A DNA stretch of 10,561 nucleotides from assembly GCA_018894995.1 (NCBI GenBank), contig JAHIOZ010000060.1, positions 1 to 10,561 on the forward strand. Direction: 5' to 3'. Below are positions 6,092 to 10,561 of this stretch, one piece after another. The notes under the pieces are model-generated. The model searched no databases, was not told the origin of the DNA, and saw only the letters and a program-made list of their open reading frames with translations. How positions within the stretch are numbered: position 1 is the stretch's first letter; the number at the start of each line of letters is the position of its first letter. A program made the translations under genes and the position numbers. The stretch is from Patescibacteria group bacterium. GTDB lineage: Bacteria; Patescibacteriota; Minisyncoccia; Phycocordibacterales; UBA12079.

Positions 6092-6895
6092 TGTTGATAT
6101 TTTACTCAATACACATTCCAACAAATCGTGTATTGACCCTATGTCGCCATAGGGACTCGACTATCTCTTTACTTATAATTAAGTCGACAACAGTTTTAAA
6201 TTATAAGATGTCCTGCGTATAGTCTGTGAGGATTTTCCGTTTATTTTTTGATAATGTCTCCTATGTTATATTTCCTTTTTCTACCCGCTCCAAAATTTAA
6301 TTTTTCTCTTAGTTCCAGAATTTCTCTAAAACCATCTTTTTGCAAATGTTTTTTCTCATAGATGAGAGCAACAATGTTTGTAAAAATAGAAAAATTTGTC
6401 TTTTTATTAGCAGATAAGAAACGAAATTTTTTAAAAAAAGGAATTATCCTTTTTTGTAACATTTCGATGTTTACTACTTCGTAGTAAACAACACCATCTT
6501 TTCTTTCTCTCAAAGTTCCACACCCTAGTTCTTTTTTGAAAAGAGCTAAAATGACACGGTCTTTTTGAGAAATATTAAATGACGGATGTATTTTCCAGTC
6601 ATTTTTATAATCTTCTCTTTTCTTTAACGATACGTTAAAGCTACCTTCACCATCAGTGAAACCAGCAATGTAGTTTCCGAGGTTTTGGTCGAAGTTATTT
6701 AACCATTTTGTATGATCATTCATAACTTAATGTGTTAAAAACGGAATCTTTCCTGCGGATTGTCTGCACTAATAGATTGTTACTGCCAATTCGACATTGG
6801 CGAGTACTATCAGATACTTTGAATAAATCCTAAGAATTTATTCGGTCAGAGTTTCCCGCATTTAGCAAGATTTATTAACGTAACTACAACGTTCT
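6092..6895 (-). mobile_element. Group I intron after E. coli 1917 (helix 69), with endonuclease gene
   Basis: The exon CCGTAACTAT|AACGGTCCTAAGG is split after U1917. CGTAACTAT pairs with GTAGTTACG just inside the intron (6886-6878), with U-G at the splice site, and AACG of the 3' exon can pair with CGTT (P10). Core elements on the minus strand are P (AAATGCGGGAAACTCTGAC, about 6863-6845), Q (GCAGACAATCCGCAGGA, 6767-6751), R (CACAGACTATACGC, 6228-6215) and S (AAGAGATAGTCGAGTCC, 6169-6153). GACTAT and ATAGTC form P7. The endonuclease gene lies in P6. If the exon sequence is conserved, the last intron base is A rather than the usual G, so the 3' boundary is less certain than the 5' one. The core differs from the other two introns. 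Confidence 0.85.
6241..6723 (-). CDS. LAGLIDADG homing endonuclease (single motif) in the 1917 intron
   Basis: A 160-aa basic protein with one LAGLIDADG motif, IAGFTDGEGSF at residues 19-29. E26 takes the catalytic acidic position. It should act as a homodimer on the uninterrupted helix-69 coding sequence, the same region targeted by known endonucleases such as I-CeuI and I-CreI. The later stretch ALFKKELGCGTLRERKDG (about 76-93) matches the region after the first beta-strands in this family, with a Lys/Arg-rich tail (GAGRKRKYN). The ATG at 6723 gives a normal family length; no Shine-Dalgarno is visible. The gene fills the P6 loop of the intron. It is clearly distinct from the endonuclease of the 2656 intron, suggesting a separate arrival. 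Confidence 0.9.
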   Translation of the reverse strand: MNDHTKWLNNFDQNLGNYIAGFTDGEGSFNVSLKKREDYKNDWKIHPSFNISQKDRVILALFKKELGCGTLRERKDGVVYYEVVNIEMLQKRIIPFFKKFRFLSANKKTNFSIFTNIVALIYEKKHLQKDGFREILELREKLNFGAGRKRKYNIGDIIKK

Positions 6896-7073
6896 ATAGT
6901 TACGGCCGACATTCACCAGGGCTTATATCGGTCAGCAAATTATCCGAAGATAATAGACCACCAATATTTAACCTTCTGGCATTGGTCAGGCGTCACCCCG
7001 TATACATCCTCTTGCGAGTTCGCACGGAGCTGTGTTTTTGATAAACAGTTGGCAGGGTTACTTTCGCTGCGCC

Positions 7074-7243
7074 CTCATTGCTCCTCGCTTCGCTCGTCGC
7101 AATGCGCAGATAATCGCAGACTTAACGCAGAATTACGCGGAAGTTGACGAATTTTGCTAAAGCAAAATTCGTTTTCTGCGTCTTTCTGCGTGATTTCTGC
7201 GACCTTCTGCGCATTGTTCCGAACAGAGTGAGGAACAATGAGG
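7074..7243 (-). repeat. Palindromic insertion in 23S helix 63
   Basis: About 170 bases replace the normal helix tip. Outer arms CTCATTG...GAGCGAAGCGAGGAG-type and GTTCCTCACTCTGTTCGGAAC pair loosely. Inside lie GCAGA repeats (GCGCAGATAATCGCAGA with TTCTGCGACCTTCTGCGC) and a central GACGAATTTTGC/GCAAAATTCGTT palindrome. Its end arms match the insertion at 9187-9333, so both are copies of one element. Helix 63 is where the eukaryotic expansion segment ES27 sits. Confidence 0.75.
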
Positions 7244-7781
7244 GAAGCCTTATTCCGAAGTTACGGCTGCTTTTTTGCCGAGTTCCTTGGGGAATTATCA
7301 CTCGTTCGCCTTGGTCTTCTCGACCTGACTACCTGTGTCGGTTTACGGTACGGGTTCTCTATACATAATCTTAGAAGTTTTTCTTGGAAGGCTCTTCATA
7401 AAAATCTCTCAACCCGAAGGAAGAAATTTAGTCTATCTACGAAATATGACATTGAAGTCAGTTCCCCGGATTTTCCTAAGAAACATTTCTCAAAATAAAC
7501 AACACAAATCCAATAATGTGCTTTTACTTGTATCCTCCGTCACTCCATCGAAATATAAAGAAGTTAAGGAATATTAACCTTATGTCCATCGGATCCGATT
7601 TTCATCATCTCCTTAGGCCCGACTAACCCTTCGTTGATTACCATTGCGAAGGAAACCTTAGTCTTTCGGCGTGCAGGGATCGCACCTGCATTGCGGTTAC
7701 TTGTGCCAACATTCTTACTTCTGTACGCTCCACCGTGGCTTACGCCTTCGGCTTCATTGCAGAACAGAATACTCTCCTACC

Positions 7782-7893
<112 letters not shown>

Positions 7894-8406
7894 CCTAACC
7901 TTCGGTATCATACTTAGCCCCGATTATCTGCGGCGCAAGATCTCTTGATGAGTGAGCTGTTACGCTATCTTTAAAGGATGGCTGCTTCTAAGCCAACCTC
8001 CTCATTGTCTGAGAAATTTCACCTCCTTAAGTGCACTTAGTATGAATTTAGGGACCTTAGATGTAGGTCTGGGCTGTTTCCCTTTTGACCACCGGAGCTT
8101 CGCCCCCGGAGTCTAACTGCCTAGAAATTGATTGCTGGTATTCGGAGTTTGATAGGAATGACGAAGTTTCCCCCTATTCATTCCTTCCAGTGCTCTACCC
8201 CCAGCAGGTAATCTAGACGCTAACCCTAAAGCTATTTCGGAGAGAACCAGCTATCACCAAGTTCGATTAGCTTTTCACTGCTTACCACAAGTCATCCGAT
8301 GGAGTTGAACGACCAAACGGTTCGGGCCTCCCTTCAGCTTTCGCTAAAGTTCACCCTGCTCATGGTAAGATCACTTGGCTTCGGGTACTAAACATACAAC
8401 ATTTCG

Positions 8407-8559
8407 ACCTCTCACAAAATAAATTTCTACTACGATTTATAAATTTTGGTCAAAACTTATAAAAAATTATTCAACAATAATATTTATTGCTTTATAATTT
8501 TTTACGTCGTTTTATCTCAAAATTTAACAATCTCGTAACGAACTTTATTTTGTGAGAGG
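8407..8559 (-). repeat. Palindromic insertion near 23S helix 31
   Basis: Arms CCTCTCACAAAATAAA (8407-8422) and TTTATTTTGTGAGAGG (8544-8559) are perfectly complementary over 16 bp. The AT-rich interior includes another inverted pair, TATAAAAAATTATT... and AATA...TTATAATTTTTTA, around 8457-8502. It carries no ORF. It lies between conserved 23S blocks where E. coli has a helix of only about 20 nt. Confidence 0.7.
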
Positions 8560-8669
8560 CCGATTTTTCGCGCTATTAACACTCGCTTTCGCTGTGCCTC
8601 CTCGCTATCGCGATTAGGCTGCTGCATATTTAGACTCGTTGGCTCATTCTTCAATAGGCACGCGGTTAC

Positions 8670-8876
8670 GGACATCTCGCTACGCTCGATGTCCAAATTT
8701 TTAATTTTGTAATTTTTTAATTTTTAAACAAATTCAAATTTTTAATTCTTTAAACACAACGACGAAAATTTTGCTTCGCAAAATTTTCGTCGAATTTAAA
8801 AATTAAAAATTTAAACATTATTTACAAAATTAAAAATTTAAAATTATAAAATTCGGCATCAAATGTAATGAGATGC
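8670..8876 (-). repeat. Palindromic insertion in 23S helix 25 (known IVS site)
   Basis: The outer GGACATCTCGC...GAGATGCC arms enclose long runs of AAAAATT-type heptads on both sides of a central palindrome, ACGACGAAAATTTTGC/GCAAAATTTTCGTCG (8759-8792). Overall it folds as one hairpin of about 90 bp. The plan and sequence match the insertion at 9447-9653, so the two are siblings. Helix 25 is a recognised site for bacterial 23S intervening sequences. Confidence 0.75.
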
Positions 8877-8930
8877 CCGCTTCCACTCCTTGTAGGCGTA
8901 TGGTTTCAGATCTATTTCACTCCCCTCTCC

Positions 8931-8973
<43 letters not shown>

Positions 8974-9186
8974 ATCTCTAAAAGTATTTAGCCTTACCGG
9001 TTAGTTCCGGCAGATTCCCCCAAGCTATTCGTGTCTTGAGGTACTCAGGAACAACAACAAGAAAGATAATTTGTTTTCGTTTACGGGACTATTACCCTTT
9101 GGAGTTTTGCTTCCCAGCAAATTCAACTAACAAAATATTTTTTTACTTTCCTCCTTCCGAAGAATGACACTGTTGTCCTACAACCC

Positions 9187-9333
9187 CGGTCACTCCTCAC
9201 TTCGTTCGTCGCAAAGTTTTTAGTTTTTAGAAATTAGTTTTTAGAAAACAAAAATTTGCTTTGCAAATTTTTTACTAAAAACTAAAAACTGACAACTATC
9301 AACTTCGTTCCGAGCAGAGTGAGGAACGACCGG
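9187..9333 (-). repeat. Palindromic insertion in 23S helix 16-18 region
   Basis: CCGGTCACTCCTCACTTCG and GAGTGAGGAACGACCGG bound AAAACTA-type heptads arranged as an inverted repeat around CAAAAATTTGC/GCAAATTTTT (9249-9272). The flanks share the GCGACGAACGAAGTGAGGAG and GTTCCTCACTCTGCTCGGAAC blocks with the helix-63 insertion. It replaces a short helix between the conserved GAGCCCAAACCGG and GGGGTTGTAGGAC. Confidence 0.75.
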
Positions 9334-9446
9334 TTTGGGCTCTTCCGCTTTCGCTCGCCGCTACTTACAGAATATCGTCTAAATTAATAGACATTGTTTT
9401 CTTTTCCTCTAGGTACTGAGATGTTTCACTTCCCTAGGTATACCCC

Positions 9447-9653
9447 GTGTCTCGCTATCGCTCACCACGAAGAATTTTTAATTTTGTAATTTTTAATTTT
9501 TAAACAATTTTTTAATGAAATAATTTTTAAACACGACGACGAAATTTGCTTCGCAAATTTCGTGTTTAAAAATTAAAACATTTTTAAATTTGAAATTATT
9601 TAAAAATTAAAAATTAAAAATTAAAAATTCCGTGACGAACATTAGTGAGACAC
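9447..9653 (-). repeat. Palindromic insertion in 23S helix 10
   Basis: GTGTCTCGCTATCGCTCAC and GTGAGACAC bound AAAATTA heptads (very regular at 9600-9629) around a central GACGAAATTTGC/GCAAATTTCGT palindrome (9537-9562). It is a sibling of the helix-25 insertion: same order of end block, ACAAAATTAAAAATT heptads and central palindrome. It follows a normal helix 9 (CATCGGCTGAAAGCCGATG). Confidence 0.75.
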
Positions 9654-9876
9654 GGTCATCGGCTTTCAGCCGATGGGGTTTCCCCATTCGGAGATCTCCG
9701 GGTCAAAGGTTGCTAGTCACCTCACCGGAGCTTATCGCAGACATGCCACGTCCTTCATCGCCTTTTAGAGTCAAGGCATCCACCATACGCCCTTAAAATT
9801 TCTTATTAGGAAATTTAAAAAACGCAATTCTTATTTTCAGTTTTGAATTCGATAATTCAAGAATTCAAAACATGTG

Positions 9877-9882
9877 ATTATA
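9877..9882 (-). promoter_or_regulatory. Candidate -10 box just upstream of 23S
   Basis: TATAAT on the minus strand, 65 bases before the 23S 5' end and inside the pre-23S processing stem. No good -35 is found at 16-18 bases. It may be chance in AT-rich DNA, or an internal promoter. Confidence 0.25.
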
Positions 9883-9923
9883 CAATAAATTTGTTAAATT
9901 TAATTTAACAAATCATTAATTTA

Positions 9924-9975
9924 CCTACAGATCTATAAGTCTTAATAAAAAGACTTAAAGACCCACTATTTAATT
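9924..9975 (-). other. Proximal strand of the pre-23S processing stem, with an inserted hairpin
   Basis: The 17-nt AGACCCACTATTTAATT (9959-9975) is perfectly complementary to 3734-3750 beyond the far end of 23S. Pairing resumes with CTACAG (9925-9930). Between the two pairing blocks is an extra local hairpin TAAGTCTT/AAGACTTA (9936-9957) on this strand only. It marks where pre-23S is excised from the primary transcript. Confidence 0.7.
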
Positions 9976-10042
9976 TTCAATGAATCAATCATCCTGTATC
10001 GCCCGACCTATAATAGGTTTGGGGACATTTTTTCCTTACAAT

Positions 10043-10080
10043 CCCTGTGAAGCTTTGAGCAAGCTCAAAGCTTCACAGGG
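10043..10080 (-). repeat. Perfect hairpin with CUUG loop (1 of 3 upstream of 23S)
   Basis: CCCTGTGAAGCTTTGAG/CTCAAAGCTTCACAGGG, a 17-bp perfect stem. On the minus strand the loop closes as G-CUUG-C. It differs in stem sequence from its neighbours but keeps the loop and the TTGAG/CTCAA top. Confidence 0.8.
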
Positions 10081-10096
10081 ACAATATTTTTTACAA

Positions 10097-10138
10097 CCTC
10101 TATGAAAGTTTTGAGCAAGCTCAAAACTTTCATAGAGG
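10097..10138 (-). repeat. Perfect hairpin with CUUG loop (2 of 3 upstream of 23S)
   Basis: CCTCTATGAAAGTTTTGAG/CTCAAAACTTTCATAGAGG, a 19-bp perfect stem with the same CUUG loop on the minus strand. It is 16 bases from the previous hairpin, and both are preceded on the plus strand by TTACAA. Confidence 0.8.
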
Positions 10139-10261
10139 CAACAAAAATAAATTCCGAAGAACTTATTATTATCACCTCAATTCAGTTCCGATAAACCCGA
10201 GACACTTCTTGCGAAATGAACAGATAAACCGAAACTGAATTCAAATGACAAATAATTTTTA

Positions 10262-10305
10262 TTATTCTAGTTCAGTTTCAGCAAGCTGAAACTGAACTAG
10301 AATAA
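10262..10305 (-). repeat. Perfect hairpin with CUUG loop (3 of 3 upstream of 23S)
   Basis: TTATTCTAGTTCAGTTTCAG/CTGAAACTGAACTAGAATAA, a 20-bp perfect stem with CUUG loop on the minus strand. It shares the CAG-CTTG-CTG top with the hairpin at 292-354. It lies about 20 bases past the terminator at 10326-10348, so a transcript starting upstream would meet it second. Confidence 0.8.
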
Positions 10306-10325
10306 CAAACAAATAAAAATTTAAT

Positions 10326-10348
10326 AAAAAAACCGCTTTTTTAAGCGG
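10326..10348 (-). terminator. Intrinsic terminator (minus strand)
   Basis: CCGCTT (10348-10343)/AAGCGG (10338-10333) with a 4-nt loop, followed by seven T (10332-10326). It is a compact Rho-independent terminator about 80 nt after the expected start site of the promoter at 10433-10460. The same CCGCTT can pair instead with AAGCGG at 10391-10386, which would abolish the terminator. Confidence 0.85.
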
Positions 10349-10426
10349 AGATTTCAGGCAAATTTTAAAATGCCTATAACTTCACCCGCTTATTAAAAAT
10401 GATTTTTATTAACATAAATTAACGTA
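10326..10426 (-). ncRNA. Short structured transcript: attenuator leader or small RNA
   Basis: Bounded by a consensus promoter and an intrinsic terminator, giving a transcript of about 100 nt. TAAGCGG (10392-10386) can pair with CCGCTTA (10348-10342), enclosing a hairpin AGGCA/TGCCT (10375-10356). The alternative is the terminator. Segments 1 and 3 are identical, the classic antiterminator/terminator layout. A 13-codon ATG frame (MLIKIIFNKRVKL, starting near 10411) lies in it without a Shine-Dalgarno, so leader-peptide control is possible but weakly supported. I match no known riboswitch. It could control readthrough into 23S or be an independent small RNA. Confidence 0.5.
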
Positions 10427-10432
10427 ACAATT

Positions 10433-10460
10433 AGTATACTCAAAACAAATTTTTTGTCAA
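10433..10460 (-). promoter_or_regulatory. Strong sigma-70-type promoter (minus strand)
   Basis: TTGACA (10460-10455) and TATACT (10438-10433) with a 16-base spacer. It is the best promoter in the window and points towards the 23S gene. The -35 lies in one arm of a perfect inverted repeat (10445-10508). Confidence 0.8.
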
Positions 10461-10508
10461 CAAATTTGTCTGTTTCCAAACAGGTAAATTTGTTGACAAA
10501 AAATTTGT
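10445..10508. repeat. Perfect 23-bp inverted repeat carrying mirrored -35 boxes
   Basis: Arms 10445-10467 and 10486-10508 (each containing TTGTTGACAAAAAATTTG or its complement) are fully complementary, with an inner CTGTT/AACAG hairpin (10470-10483). Each arm holds a TTGACA, one per strand. The minus-strand one has a good -10; the plus-strand one only AATAAA/ATAAAT at 17-18 bases. It could be an operator, a divergent promoter or a transcribed hairpin. Confidence 0.65.
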
Positions 10509-10561
10509 AGTAGTAAATAAATAAGTAGTAAGGAGAAAGTGATAAGTAGTAAGTGACGAAT
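10503..10561. repeat. AAGTAGTAA-type short repeats at the window edge
   Basis: GTAGTAAATAA, AAGTAGTAAGG, AAAGTGATAAGTAGTAAGTGAC: degenerate short tandem units similar in style to the GTAGAAA heptads in the helix-45 insertion. No gene is seen to the window end. Confidence 0.5.

Larger units (their letters stand above)
9976..10325 (-). other. Hairpin-rich 23S leader, no gene seen
   Basis: No tRNA, 16S end or protein gene is visible. The region holds three long perfect hairpins with CUUG loops (annotated separately) and an imperfect hairpin at 10179-10241 (AATTCAGTT/AACTGAATT). The 23S promoter should be here or at 10433-10460. Several TATAAT-like boxes occur (for example minus-strand TATTAT near 10010), but none has a clear -35. 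Confidence 0.6.

Noticed and set aside
7144..7577. Three overlapping plus-strand frames
   Set aside because: They lie antisense to 23S rRNA exons and the H63 insertion; no coding evidence.
7370..7580. Possible further insertion in 23S domain III
   Set aside because: The stretch is AT-rich but of normal length for the 23S region between conserved GGTTAATATTCC and GTACCGTAAACCGACACAGG.
10340..10395. Known riboswitch (fluoride, preQ1, guanidine or ZTP)
   Set aside because: The GGGTGAAGTTATAGGCA segment does not fit the consensus of any of these that I can recall; kept only as an unassigned attenuator-like leader.

Overview
The window is dominated by a heavily interrupted 23S rRNA gene on the minus strand (about 9812 down to 3797, roughly 6 kb instead of 2.9 kb), followed by a 5S rRNA locus. 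Group I introns with LAGLIDADG genes inside bacterial 23S rRNA, the low G+C content, short genes with few neighbours, and a single-pass membrane protein with a C-D-G-x-QNQ-x-E-x-G-x-DCGG motif all suggest a Candidate Phyla Radiation (Patescibacteria, probably Parcubacteria-like) genome. That placement is inference from features, not phylogeny.

Layout by coordinate: (1) 11-291, an unidentified multi-hairpin region closed by a CCCCGTTAA/TTAACGGGG stem. (2) 353-1105 minus, a membrane-anchored Cys-motif protein with a terminator-like hairpin at its stop codon. (3) 1106-1370, repeats and a bidirectional terminator. (4) 1371-2402 minus, an orphan 343-aa protein with a strong Shine-Dalgarno. (5) 2658-2768, a REP-like three-way cruciform. 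(6) 2852-3335, a 5S locus in which one intact 5S gene lies inside a split second 5S, which lies inside the remains of a third. (7) 3373-3714, a structured spacer closed by a perfect 23-bp inverted repeat. (8) 3734-9975, the 23S gene with its processing stem. (9) 9976-10325, hairpin-rich leader DNA. (10) 10326-10508, a strong minus-strand promoter, a leader of about 100 nt with attenuator-like alternative pairing, and an intrinsic terminator.

The 23S gene carries three group I introns, located by P, Q, R and S core elements and by conserved exon sequence. They lie after E. coli positions 1917 (helix 69), 2500 (peptidyl transferase centre) and 2656 (sarcin-ricin loop). The 1917 and 2656 introns encode single-motif LAGLIDADG endonucleases in their P6 loops. 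The 2500 intron has a close relative of the 2656 core but no ORF. Six peripheral helices (about H10, H16-18, H25, H31, H45 and H63) also carry long AT-rich palindromic insertions. These look like intervening sequences, and two pairs of them are clearly sibling copies.

The same palindromes and heptad repeats recur between the genes, so dispersed palindromic DNA seems to have invaded both spacers and tolerant rRNA helices. No 16S or tRNA gene is visible, and a terminator stands upstream of 23S, so the 23S-5S unit is probably unlinked from 16S. E. coli positions and helix numbers come from remembered alignment and were not computed.
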